From Diaporthe sp. PMI_573 (lineage: Eukaryota > Ascomycota > Sordariomycetes > Diaporthales > Diaporthaceae), in the NCBI GenBank assembly GCA_021399435.1, contig JAJTUP010000037.1, positions 558,001 through 622,000 on the forward strand: a stretch of 64,000 bases of DNA, read 5' to 3'. This document shows positions 34,620 through 45,554 of this stretch, one piece after another; position 1 is the stretch's first letter, and the number at the start of each line of letters is the position of its first letter. The position numbers were made by a program, and so were the translations under genes. The notes beneath the pieces were generated by a model. It was not told the DNA's origin, searched no databases, and was given only the letters and a program-made list of their open reading frames with translations.

Positions 34620-35427
34620 TTAAGCGCTCCAGTCGACTTTGGAAGAGGCACCGAGGACTTTATCGGCCAGGGACTTATTGGTGCCAGTTCCATCTGGCTC
34701 GATATGAGTAGACCTGGTGTTCATGTCAGTCTGCTTCGCAGAAGAGTTCCCCGATAGACTGATGCATCAACCACACTTACTTCACCTTGCCGTTCTGAAT
34801 GACCAAGGCGTACCGCTTGCTTCTGTGGTTTCCAAAGATCTTGGTGGCGTCAAAGTCGAGTTCAAGTGCCTTTGTGAACTCGCCAGATGGGTCGGCAACG
34901 AATCGGAGCTACAAACAGTGAGACCAATGAATCAGACTGAGATGCCGGGGGACTAGAGTATGGGAACATTTGACGTACACCCTGTGTGGCGCTGGGATCA
35001 AGCGCCTCACCCCAGGCGCTCATCACAAAAGGGTCATTGACGCTGACCACGAAGACCTTGCCAGCATCCTTGAGGTTTGGGTGGGTGAGGTAGCTCGGGA
35101 TGTGCTTCTGAGAGCACCCAGGGCCTGTGCTGCACCGTTAGTCCACGTGAGCATGACACGGCTGGGTGAGGCGAGGACAGAGAGAAACGTACTGAAGGCT
35201 CCCGGAACACCGATTATGATGCCATCCTCGGCGGAAAGTTCCTCGGCCAGATTGACGGTATTTGCGGGGGAGCCCTCTCGAAGGACGTCTAGGTGAGGAA
35301 GGCTGTCGCCGACCTTGACCAGTGCAGCGGGTGTCGAATGGAAGGCCCTGGTGGTCCTGATGGTGGAGGAGGCGATGCCGGAGCGGGCCGCCATGGCCAT
35401 GGGACGAAGGGATGCTCTGAATGCCAT
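34620..35427 (-). CDS. Peroxiredoxin-5-type (type II) thiol peroxidase, probably mitochondrial, 4 exons
   Basis: Exons are 35193-35427, 34979-35124, 34781-34908 and 34620-34713; introns are 68-70 nt; 200 residues. The first 35 residues are Arg/Ala/Ser-rich with almost no acidic residues (MAFRASLRPMAMAARSG ... FHSTPAALVKVGD), a typical mitochondrial targeting sequence. The catalytic segment, spliced across intron 1, reads IIGVPGAFSPGCSQKHIPSY with the peroxidatic Cys at 82; Ser replaces the usual Thr two residues before the Pro-Gly-Cys. KVFVVSVNDPFVMSAWG and LRFVADPSGEFTKALELDFD follow. The enzyme reduces H2O2, alkyl hydroperoxides or peroxynitrite using thioredoxin or glutaredoxin. The donor of intron 2 is taken as gtacgt, because the upstream gtgtac would break the frame. 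Confidence 0.93.
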
Positions 35428-35564
35428 TGTACACAGCTTCAATGTGGTCAGGTGGTTGGCCTGTTTGTGCGTTTTGTCTGTCTGCTGATGGATGGCTCAA
35501 AGGTCACGAGGCCATGAGGGATGGACATGCTCCCGGCTTGTTGGACCTCCTGGAGCAATGAATG

Positions 35565-35598
35565 GGTGGACGGTTGGACGGTTGGACGGTTGGACGGG
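35565..35598. repeat. GGTTGGAC 8-nt tandem repeat, about 4 units
   Basis: Consecutive units GGGTGGAC, GGTTGGAC, GGTTGGAC, GGTTGGAC (last followed by GGGTC), about 140 nt upstream of the peroxiredoxin ATG. Confidence 0.85.
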
Positions 35599-36163
35599 TC
35601 GGGCCTTCCTAGCCTGTCGTTTTGATGACATCACTGCAGCACCCCTGCAACCAGTGGTCCGTACACAACAGAGGGCCTGCTCGCTCCTTCCTACCTGCAC
35701 GCCATAACTTATAACCCCAAACAGGACTGCTGTACGAAGGTGTCAAGATGCAGGTTGGCAAGAGAGGTCGGTCATGCCATTGTACTCTTCTGGCCATGCA
35801 TTGCCCTGCAGAGGCTGCCTGCTGAAGTCTTGTACTAGGTCAAGAACGGGCAATTCGCCGTTGGATCACAGGGCAACTAGCGATACACTTTCTTACACTG
35901 GGAGTAAGATAGATGAACGGATCGGATTTGGACTGAACAGGGAAAGGAAACGGAAGGCAGCCGAAACGGTTCTGCTCAGGGCAGGGCAGTCCTACCTGCC
36001 CGGTAGCTCTTTTGCTCTGACCTGGGTCCAACAGCTGTGCCTATTAATCACTTTGCTGGGGGATTTCTATTGCGGTGCCAAACAAAGATCCTAAACTTGG
36101 AGTCGACTTTGTACGAGTGCATGTAGGTAGGAAAGGCAGTCAGAAACATGTCTTCGCCTGCCT

Positions 36164-36188
36164 GCGGCTGCGGCTACGGCTACGGCTG
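36164..36188. repeat. CGGCTG/CGGCTA hexamer repeat, 4 units
   Basis: Short tandem array GCGGCTGCGGCTACGGCTACGG in non-coding DNA between two divergent genes. Confidence 0.8.
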
Positions 36189-36914
36189 AGCAGCAGGAGT
36201 GAGGGACAACCGGCGCCCCATTATCGGCGCCTGCAGCCTGGCTCCCGGCCCCTCTCTATCGCCTTCCTCTGTTACACACCCAGCTTACTTACGACCACTT
36301 CCAACTCCGTGGCGCCGATGACTGTTCACTGGTCAGGTTCCTTATTTTCCCCTTTCCCGTTTGCTCTTTTCGTACAGCAATTTTGCCCCTCATTAGACCA
36401 CTGGCCTACCCTAGTCTAGTAGGCGTATGACACACGGTCTCGAGGTCACATAGGCCGCCTCCATCCAGCTGGCCCATCCCATCTTCAGCCGGTTCTGTCC
36501 AGACCACCACGGTGACCACCCACGACCGCCATCGCAACCGTCACCTCGCCCACCCCATCCACACCTCACCCTCCCCCCCCCTTCCTGCCCGCCCGCCCAC
36601 CTGCATACCCCCCTACGCGATACTCGGGCTGCCTCGAACCCCACCGCCATCCCTCGCAACCTAGCCCAACCCATCTCATCTCGCCCTCTTCCCATCAGGA
36701 CCCCACAATAACCCAGCCTCGGAGCAGCAAGACTCGGGTCTTTGGCTCCGAGTCGCCCGTCATCATTCCTCCTAAATCTCGCAAGAGAAAGGCGGCTGAG
36801 GCGAAGTTATCCTCGACAACCAAGGACCTCCTTCCCAACAAGAGGACTTCTGCCGCAGCTGCCCGTCCATCACAAGGCTCCCCCCCGACACCAGTCACCA
36901 CCGCCTCCACCAAC

Positions 36915-38642
36915 ATGGATTCCGACGATGATATGCTCTCCAACCTCTCTAGCGAAGACGACGTCCTGCAGGATGAGAGCGACAACTCCGCCGACGATGG
37001 TACGTTCCAACCCCAAACCCCTTCCCTCGTCTGACCTCCCTTCTCGGCTGAGGGCCAGCTGACCAACCATACTCGCCCACAGGTTTCGATTTCGAGGAGG
37101 AGCCCGACACCGAGCTGCCCGGTCAGAGCGACTTCAGTCCCAAGAAGAAAGTCTCGTATGACTTGACATACAAGGTCTACGAGCCGCAAGACATCCAGAA
37201 GCAGCAAGACGAGCTGATCGACGAGGTGAACATGATCTTGGAGCTGTCGAAAGAGGATGCAGCCATACTGCTTCGCTACTTCCGCTGGAACAAGGAGCGA
37301 CTGATCGACGACTACATGGACAAGCCCAGGAAGGTACTCGAGGCTGCCGGGCTCGGGTCATGCTCTAATGCGGCACCGCATCTAGAAGCCAGGCCGGGCT
37401 TCATGTGCGAGATATGCTGCGAGGACGACAACAACCTTCAGACTTTCGCCATGAAGTGTGGTCACCGCTACTGTGTGGATTGCTACCAACACTACCTGAC
37501 CCAGAAGATCCGCGAGGAGGGCGAGGCTGCACGGATACAGTGTCCCTCGGATGGTTGCCATCGCATCCTTGACGCACGCTCCCTGGACCTCTTGGTCGCC
37601 CACGACCTGCAGCACCGATATCGACAGCTCCTGAACAGGACGTACGTGGAGGACAGCAGCACCCTGAAGTGGTGCCCTGCCCCTGACTGCGAGAACGCTA
37701 TAAATTGCGGCATCAAGAAGAAGGAACTGGACAGGGTCGTGCCCACAGTTGCCTGCTCTTGTGGCCACCGCTTCTGCTTTGGCTGCATCCTCAATGACCA
37801 CCAACCCGCACCCTGTGAGCTCGTTAAGCGATGGCTTAAGAAGTGTGCGGACGATAGCGAGACGGCCAATTGGATTTCCGCAAACACCAAGGAATGCCCC
37901 AAGTGCAACTCCACCATTGAGAAGAACGGCGGCTGCAATCATATGACATGTAGGAAGTGCAAGTATGAGTTTTGCTGGATGTGCATGGGGCTGTGGTCAG
38001 AGCACGGCACCAGCTGGTACAACTGCAATCGGTTCGAGGAGAAGAGCGGCACCGATGCTCGCGATGCTCAGGCCAAATCCCGGGTGTCTCTTGAACGGTA
38101 CCTGCACTACTACAACCGCTACGCCAACCACGAGCAATCCGCTCGCCTGGACAAGGACATCTATCAGAAGACGGAGAAGAAGATGATCCAGCTACAGACG
38201 GCTTCAGGCATGTCCTGGATCGAGGTGCAATACCTCAACTCTGCCTCGCAGGCCCTTCAGACCTGCCGACAAACGCTCAAGTGGACCTACGCCTTTGCCT
38301 TCTACCTCGCCCGCAACAATCTTACTGAGATTTTCGAAGACAACCAGAAGGACCTGGAGATGGCAGTGGAAGCGTTGTCGGAGATGTTCGAGAAGCCCAT
38401 CCCAGAGCTGTCCGACCCGAAACTGAAGGTTGAGATCATGGATAAGACAGCATATTGTAACAAGAGACGAGTCATTCTCCTGGATGACACCGCTGAGAAC
38501 CTTGCGAATGGTAAGTCCGATTGCTACCGACTCCTGTAGTCGATGAAGCACGGCGCTGACCGTCCCCACAGGCAAATGGAAGTTTAATGTCGACCTCCAC
38601 GCCCCTGGGCCAGCAGTAGCCGGCAACAGTGGCCAGCGATAG
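36915..38642 (+). CDS. Ariadne-type RBR E3 ubiquitin ligase, 3 exons
   Basis: Exons are 36915-36999, 37083-38510 and 38572-38642; 527 residues. An acidic N-terminus (MDSDDDMLSNLSSEDDV) precedes a UBA-like region (LSKEDAAILLRYFRWNKERL). RING1 starts CEICCEDDNNLQTFAMKCGH. The IBR zinc region (KWCPAPDCENAI ... CSCGHRFCFGC) follows, then the catalytic Rcat domain CPKCNSTIEKNGGCNHMTC, where the Cys of GGCNHM is the expected ubiquitin-accepting residue. The C-terminal Ariadne helices include LERYLHYYNRYANHEQSARL. RBR ligases take ubiquitin from an E2 onto that Cys before transfer. Ariadne/HHARI members work with neddylated cullin-RING ligases in animals; that partner is not shown here. The last exon adds 23 residues ending GNSGQR, after the joined NGKWKFNVDLHAPGP. 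Confidence 0.95.
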
Positions 38643-39904
38643 ACTTGGGCCTCTGTGATAAGAATTCCATAAAGCCGGCGACCAGACCGCCCTCTTCAGC
38701 GACAGTCCGAGAGGACGCACTAGGGACATGCTCGCGGATGGCAGATGGTATCGACCTACCATCATGACATTATGGCATTGGAGAACCAGTTGTGGGCCGG
38801 CAATCGCGGGAAAGTTCGGCAGTGCGGAGCAGGTCATTGAGCTCCTCCAGGCCGGACCCGGCGACGCTGGTAGGGCGTATACGGTTATGGCGAACGGTCA
38901 AGGGGCGGCAGCGTGCAATTGTACAGACAGATACGCATCACATGGGATACGGACCGTCATGATAATTAGAAGGGACATGGATGTTTTACATTTTTCACGC
39001 AGACGACGCGGGACCATCCGGAGTCGTGGCTTGTACGTGGCATTGCATCACCGGGCTGGAAACGGCGGGTACCTTGCTGAGGCAACAAACCATTAGATCT
39101 GCGTTTGCTTTATTTTGTTTTGATGTGTATAGTAACAAGACAGACAGACTTCTGGTAACGTGCGCCGCAGCATTCGCGGCGTTTTCAGTCCGGTGACGGA
39201 CACGGCCTGTGGGCAGTGTCGAGGGTCAGCCGTCCGTTGTCAGGTGTCCGGATCGTGCCGTCTAGTATGGCGAAGAGGTGGTGACGACCTCGCAAAGCAG
39301 TCATATTGTCGACGTGTTGCGAAAACATTCATCCGACGAGGCGGAAGCTGCCCGCTGCCGACCCTCGGGTGAGTCCAGAGCCCCCCTCAGGTTCCGCGGA
39401 AAGTGGCGGGTCAATTCTTACCCCCGGACTGCAGTAGTGCCGAGGAAGGCTCCCGACTCCGATTGATTGGACCCGAGGTGGGGGAGAGTTGAGCTGGACC
39501 TGGGGAACAAGCCGGCCGCTGCTTTCCGGACAGGATCATGGTGAAGCTGCTTGGCGACATCGGGAACTATTGGATCGTCGGTTAAGTGAGCCTGGGTGGT
39601 CAACCGGACCGGAGAGAGAGACTCAGTTCTGTCTTCGTCTTCAACTCAATCCAATTGACTTTCTTTCCCTCTCCATACTCAAGATCTTGGGGCCTTTCTG
39701 TGACTGTGTGGACCCGCCCTGTTCAGACACACCCGTTGTCGTCGGTTACCGCACTGCAACTTGCCAACGTCGCCGGGAAGCGTCTTCGTCTTCTTGTCTT
39801 GCTCTCTTCCTGTCCCGTGCCGCCTCTCCATACACACAGACTGGAAGGCCATTCCTCCCCCGCAGCCCTCGAACCATCCTAAAACCCGGCCAGTCGACGC
39901 GACG
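38643..39904. other. Intergenic between Ariadne and SCOT genes
   Basis: 1.26 kb. Ariadne 3' flank, then the promoter and CT-rich leader (about 39640-39860) of the CoA-transferase gene. No supported gene. Confidence 0.5.
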
Positions 39905-41641
39905 ATGCGGTCCGCGGGTGTGTCTATGCGGACCCTCAGGGCATATTCCAAGTATGGCTCGAACGTGCGTGCCCTGGTCCCTCCCCAGAACGAGTAGCCC
40001 TCTTCTTGATAGGTGAAGTGGCGGAGCTGACCACGTTATCCCGGAACAGCATGCCCTCCTCTTCGCCCGCGCCTTCTCGGCGACCTCACGGCGGGCCGAG
40101 ATCAACAAAGTCTACCCGTCTGCCGCCAAGGCCCTCGAGGACATGAAGCCCGACACCACCCTCCTCTGCGGAGGGTTCGGGCTGTGCGGTGTTCCAGACA
40201 CGCTCATTGACGAGATCCTTAAGAAGCCCACCATCACCGGCCTGACGGCCGTGTCCAATAACGCCGGGACGGACAGCAGCGGGCTGGGCAAGCTCCTCAA
40301 GACGAAACAGATCAAGAAGATGGTCGCCAGCTACATCGGCGAGAACAAGACATTCGAGCAGATGTACCTGACGGGCGAGGTGGAGCTGGAGCTGACGCCG
40401 CAGGGCACGCTGGCCGAGCGGTGCGCGTCAGGCGGCAAAGGCATCCCGGCCTTCTATACGCCTGCGGCGTTCGGCACCGTCGTGCAGACGGGCGACTTGC
40501 CGCTCAAGAACAAGCCCGACGGGACACCGGACCAGTACAGCTACCCCAAGGACGTCAAGGTGTTCAACGGCAAGAGCTACCTGCTCGAGCACAGCATCGA
40601 TGGCGACTACGCATTCGTCAAGGCATACAAGGCCGACAAGCTGGGCAACTGCCAGTTCCGCCTGGCCGCCAACAACTTCAACGGCGCCATGGGCCGCAAC
40701 GCCAAGATGACCATCGTCGAGGCCGAGCACATTGTCGAGCCGGGCGAGATCGCGCCCGAGGCCGTCCACCTGCCGGGCATCTACGTCAAGCGCGTCATCC
40801 AGAGCACCGCGGAAAAGAACATCGAGAAGTTCACCTTCTCCAACGAGCCTGGCGAGGAGGAAGGCGCCGCGGCGCTTGGCACTGGCGACACCGCGGCCAA
40901 GCGGGAACGCATCGTGAGGCGCGCGGCCAAGGAGTTCAAGAACGGCATGTACGCGAACCTGGGCATCGGCATGCCCATGCTGGCCCCCGGGTTCGTAGGG
41001 CCCGAGGTCGAGGTGCAGCTGCAGAGCGAGAACGGCATCCTGGGGCTGGGCCCGTACCCGCGCAAGGGCAGCGAGGACGCCGACCTGATCAACGCGGGCA
41101 AGGAGACGGTCACGCTCAAGCCCGGTGCTGCCGTCTTTGGCAGCGAGGAGAGCTTCGGCATGATCCGCTCCGGCCGCATCAACCTCACCATCCTGGGCGC
41201 CATGCAGGTCAGCGCCACCGGCGACCTGGCCAACTGGATGCTACCCGGCAAGGTCAAGGGCTTCGGCGGTGCCATGGACCTCGTCAGCAACCCGAGCGCC
41301 ACAAAGGTCGTCGTCACCATGGAGCACACCGACAAGAAGGGCCGGCCCAAGATCATGAAGCAGTGTGCCTTCCCGCTGACGGGCCGTGCCTGCGTGTCTA
41401 GGATTATTACGGAGCTGGTAAGTCATCCTCGGCCCTGCGGCTTTCCCTCTTATATATATATATATATTGGAATGTCAAATCCGGACGAGGAGAGGCTAAC
41501 ATGGCGCAGGGTGTTTTCGATGTCGATTTCTCCCACGGACTCACGCTTATTGAGATTGCTGATGGCGTGACGGTGGACGAGATCAAGGCCAAGACTGAGG
41601 CACCATTTAAGGTTGCGGATGACTTGAAGCCTATGCTGTAA
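39905..41641 (+). CDS. Succinyl-CoA:3-ketoacid CoA-transferase (SCOT), mitochondrial, 3 exons
   Basis: Exons are 39905-39964, 40050-41417 and 41510-41641; 519 residues. The N-terminus is basic and Ser/Ala-rich ([20 protein letters not shown] ... [16 protein letters not shown]), a mitochondrial presequence split by intron 1. The alpha-like half carries [17 protein letters not shown]. The beta-like half begins at about residue 265 ([20 protein letters not shown]), and the catalytic Glu-347 lies in [16 protein letters not shown]. The enzyme moves CoA from succinyl-CoA to acetoacetate, allowing ketone bodies or acetate-type acids to be used. Both halves are fused in one chain, as in animals. The second intron holds a (TA)n tract near 41452-41466. 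Confidence 0.96.
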
Positions 41642-41990
41642 TCAGGGTGTGGCATGACCGTTAGTTGTTATTCCCTGCCTGTGGTATAAGACGAGGAAGA
41701 CATTATCCTGAGGTAATGTCAGGAGTGAGGTTCGAATGTCGAGGGAGAACTATCTTCCGGCAGTGATGAAAATGTACAAGGTACCAAGCGATATCTGGTT
41801 CAAATCAAGACAAAAGACGCGCAGTCACCTCATAGACTCCGTCGATAGTAAGAAGGGGAAAAATCCGAAATCAACTTGTTGCAACAAGACTGAGGTGGGA
41901 ATGACTGTCGACCAGTACAAGGAGTACTGAGACACCCACCCAGGCCAGGAAAAGTGTATACCCAGCCCACATCCCCCGGCATCCTGTGGC
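41642..41990. other. Convergent 3' flanks of SCOT and the 441-aa protein gene
   Basis: 349 nt. A 64-codon plus-strand frame (41736-41930) has no conserved feature and is not called. Confidence 0.5.
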
Positions 41991-43385
41991 TCAGCTTCCT
42001 CCGAAATGAGACAGGACGTCGCTGATGGAGGCGGCCGAGCGCTTCTTACTGGACCGTATGACCGTGGCACCAGACTTGTGGCGACGCTCTGTCGTAGAAG
42101 GTAGCTTTTGAAATGCTTCTTGGCCCTTTCCCTTCGAGGGTAGCGGGTATCTGACCTCGTCCTGCCAGTATCGCCAGAAGAAGATCCTCCGAGGCGAATG
42201 ACGTCCTCGGCGGATGATGAGATCTCGGTCTCGACCCAGAGTCAACGAAGCCAAGGCACCGGACCAGGGTGGGTCAATCATGACATATGCCTGCTGCAGC
42301 ATTTTCGAAGCTGGTAACTCCAACAGGTTAAAGACCTTGAAGCCATGGGATCCAGAAGTTTCAATGCTTTCCCGTGCAATTCCACCTTGTGATTCAGTAT
42401 CAAGCTGGTCGGTTTTTATAGACAATCGCACCCAATTCTTGTTAGAAGCCAGACTGACCTCGGGTACGAGGTCGCCCTTATCATCATCCTCGTCTTCAAC
42501 CCATCGCTCAGCTTCGGCCCGGTTGCAGTATATCCAACCGAGGGCATTGGCAAGGGAATTCGAATGAGCCCAGGTCTGCTTCTCAGACGTGATGTCAAGC
42601 ATTATCAACGCCGGAAACTGGGTGAGATACTGAAGTGACTGCTTTGTGATAGAGCTGTGGGTAGAGAGTCTGATTCCTTTCAACCTGGGAAATGGGGCAT
42701 CATGCAAGCTCCAGGCCTTGAGCAAGCGGTCGCTCAGGCGAGGGAAAGGCGCCCCATCATCGGAGGGCTCGATGAGCTCCAACAGGCCGAGGTTCTTGGC
42801 CCATTGTGGAAGGTAGAGTAGCTCCTGGGCCTTGACCAGGCAGGAGCCTGCGATCCGTAGATGTGATATGAAAGCAAAGTTGTGGGATTGGAGAGGAGCG
42901 AGGTAGACAGAAAGGTCTGCCGTCGGCTCCTCGACATGGTGGAGGAACTGGTGCAGGGCCAGCTTGTTCGTGTCGAGGTGGCCAGCGCGTACAAGCTCCT
43001 GTAAGGCCTTCCAAGTGCTCAGCGACATGGAACTGAAGCATGGTCAGCAGCCACACTTGTGTGTGATGTTCAATTCAAGAATAGAGATGCTCTCGGCCTA
43101 CTCAAAGTCCAAGTGCCTCAGGAGGACCTGCAAGGCTCTCGGGGAAAGGTGATGGAGATGCGAAGGGTCAATATCTTGGATATGGGCCGCAGCAACCCTG
43201 GCTGCCTGGTCGGCCAGTGAGGCAGGCACTTGACCTCGGCGATGTTGTGGATGGTGGCGTCCTGGCACGCGTGCCTGGTGCCGTGTTAGCTGCCGGCTCC
43301 GATGCGGCTTTGGTCTACGGTCCCAACCGACATCAGCACTACCAGTAGCTGGTGCTGACCACTCTCTGGCCACAAAGGGATCCAT
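41991..43385 (-). CDS. Uncharacterised fungal protein, about 441 aa, 2 exons
   Basis: Exons are 43102-43385 and 41991-43032; intron 69 nt (gtaggc...cttcag). I do not recognise the family by name. The N-terminal region after about residue 50 reads VPASLADQAARVAAAHIQDI, then LSPRALQVLLRHLDF. It resembles the short helical front segment of fungal F-box/LRR-like proteins. A leucine-rich middle follows (HNFAFISHLRIAG, KNLGLLELIEPSDD, QYLTQFPALIMLDITSE) that could form irregular LRRs. The tail is basic (SSKKRSAASISDVLSHFGGS). The second exon is well supported by length and codon pattern. The first 50 residues are Arg/His/Pro-rich and less certain, so the true start may lie in another upstream exon. 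Confidence 0.65.
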
Positions 43386-43471
43386 GATGAATGTTCTGGC
43401 GGCCGTCCACGGGCCGCGTTACTGTGCTGCTCTCGATGCCGGCCAGGTGTGGAAAGTTGTCTGTAACAATG

Positions 43472-43472
<1 letters not shown>

Positions 43473-43504
<32 letters not shown>
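43473..43504. repeat. (GTCT)8 microsatellite
   Basis: Eight perfect tetranucleotide units, 32 nt, in intergenic DNA. Likely polymorphic between strains. Confidence 0.95.
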
Positions 43505-44370
43505 CATCAAGCAGCCTGCCGCCGAGGCGTATACGACCGAGGGGCCCAACGCCCAGCAGATCAGATTACAACTACGGACGGGGGAAGTCTCAAAAAGTAT
43601 CTAGGCCGGCCGATGGTCGCCCAAGGATGGCAACATCGCAGCGGCCACCGAACAGCAGTAGAGTGTCTCGTTGAAATAATTTATCTGGTACCCAACTTGA
43701 GCCGAAGCTGGTTACAGGCCAGAAGGTAAGTAAACGATGATTATTCTGACCCCCGGTTTCCCCTCCAGCTGCCACGGAGAAAAACAGGCCAAAAGTCAGA
43801 GTGAATACGGGGGTCTGTAGTTTTATGTTGATGAGGGAAGGAAGAGAGGGAGGAGGGAAGAGGCGGACAGCTCTGCAGAGGTTTTACAATAGACCAGCCT
43901 GTTGTGGGCCCACTGCCGTCCACATTACCTAAGCCACCACAAGTAGCCAATCACGCTGGAGATGAACCTTGGGTGTAAGCACGACCATGTCAGGCATGTG
44001 TTTGCTGAGGCAGTCCATCCTGTCTGCTTGTCGGGTATCTCTGTCTGACTGGCTGCCTTGACTGCCAGGCCCTGGTGCCCAGGTACCCAGGTACCCAGGT
44101 GGAAAACGGTCGGCAGGGGGAGGGGCAGCGGGCAGCGCCGTCCGTGTGAATCATTTCTTGTTGTGCCCCTCTCTTCTTTTTGTTGTTGCCCCTGCCCGCC
44201 TCGACTCGGCCACCACCTGCTTAAGTCAATACTCGCTCGAGTGCTTCCACACGCCTGCCACACGCAACCTACGCCAACAACCTGCACATACATCCCTTCC
44301 TGTCAAGTTCCACAGCTTGTGCGCATAGCCTGCCGCACATTTCCACCCCACACCGACCTATTTTTTCTAT

Positions 44371-44383
44371 CCCCCCCCCCCCC
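44371..44383 (+). repeat. Poly(C) tract of 13 nt at the PDAP1-like start
   Basis: Thirteen C end six bases (AACATA) before the start codon at 44390, so the tract is in the 5' UTR. Confidence 0.9.
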
Positions 44384-44389
44384 AACATA

Positions 44390-45297
44390 ATGGCCGGCGG
44401 TCCTGGAGGAGCCTCGCGCGGCCGAGGCGGCAAGTTCAAGAAGCCCACACGTGGAGGTATGTTCCCTGGTCGTGGTTCTACGGGACATGTCCAGATATCG
44501 CAGTTCGTAATCGCTTACACGGAACTCCAACAGGAGGAAAGCACTTCTCGCGCGACCTCCGACCGCTTGACGCCGACGGCAATGAGGTTTCCATGTGGAG
44601 CGTCGATGCCAAGAAGAAGGACGAGTCTGACTCTGACGACGAGTCCGACGAGGACTCTGAAGAAGAGTCCGACGACGGCGCCGGCCCATCTAATGCCGCC
44701 GCCCAGGAACTGAGCCGCGAAGACCGCAAGAAGGAGAAGAAGGCCCGCAAGGACGCCGCCATCGCCAGGGCAAAGGCCGGCGCTGTCCAGGTCGGCGACC
44801 TGCCCCCAAGCGACGGCGACTCTGAAGATGATGAGGACGATGACATGCCCGCCAACCCGAACCACTCCAAGGCTGCGCGCAAGCAGCTTGAGCCCGTTGA
44901 AGTCGACGAGGCGGCTGAGGCTGTGTCCGGGCTGAGCATCAAGCAACCGCAGAGCAGGCGCGAAAGGGAGACTCTTGAGGCTGCCCAGGCCCAGGCACGC
45001 TACAGGAAATTGCACGAGGAAGGCAAGACTGACCAGGCCAAGGCCGACTTGGAGCGGCTGGCGGCCATCCGTGAGAAGAGAGAGGCTGACAAGGCCAGGA
45101 AAGAGGTAAACACCCGCCACCTGGATTTCATCTTGACGCTCGCTAACCAGTCTCGATTCGCCCAGGCCGAGCGCCAGGAGAAAGAGGAGCAGGAGAAGGC
45201 CAAGCGGGCCGAGATCGAGGCCAAGGAGGCAAAGAAGCGAGAGGCGGCCCTCGGTAAGGGGGCCTCGGGCAAGAAATCGGGCAAGAAGTCAAAGTAG
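44390..45297 (+). CDS. PDAP1/PP28-like casein-kinase-substrate phosphoprotein, 3 exons
   Basis: Exons are 44390-44456, 44534-45105 and 45166-45297; 256 residues. The N-terminal Gly/Arg/Lys segment (MAGGPGGASRGRGGKFKKPTRGG) joins GKHFSRDLRPLDADGNEV. A very acidic Asp/Ser/Glu block (about 45-75) with many casein kinase II type sites follows. The conserved core is SGLSIKQPQSRRERETLEAA, then RYRKLHEEGKTDQAKADLERLAAIREKRE, and a Lys/Glu coiled-coil tail ends GKKSGKKSK. Human PDAP1 is a heat- and acid-stable phosphoprotein linked to PDGF and translation; the fungal role is unknown. The second intron (60 nt, gtaaac donor) is a stop-free multiple of three. Keeping it would add 20 residues, so both forms are possible. 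Confidence 0.88.
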
Positions 45298-45554
45298 GGC
45301 TCCGGCTTCGATATCGATCAAGAGGATGCCCTGTGGGGGAGAAGACTCTCCGTACAAGCAAGGTTGGATCCGAATAGACGGCAAGCGGGCTTAGGCCATA
45401 TACAGCGGCACCCCGGGTTCTTTCACATTTGGGTACTACAGGACACGGCGCGGTGTCTAATGGAGAGACAACCTCGCCCTCACCCACATACTGTCATGAA
45501 CAGCAATGCTTCCTTGATTTTGTGACACTGCATCGCGGGCCGAGGCCCTGGATT

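Larger units (their letters stand above)
35428..36914. promoter_or_regulatory. Divergent promoter region of peroxiredoxin and Ariadne genes
   Basis: Nearly 1.5 kb. It contains a GGTTGGAC array (35565-35598) and a CGGCTA/CGGCTG array (36164-36188). From about 36512 to 36914 the frame of the Ariadne gene is open without an ATG; see the separate observation. No other gene supported. Confidence 0.4.
43386..44389. promoter_or_regulatory. Divergent promoter region with GTCT microsatellite
   Basis: 1 kb between divergent genes. It contains (GTCT)8 at 43473-43504, the repeated pair CCCAGGTACCCAGGTACCCAGGT near 44079-44101, and 13 C directly before the PDAP1-like start codon. No gene supported. Confidence 0.4.
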
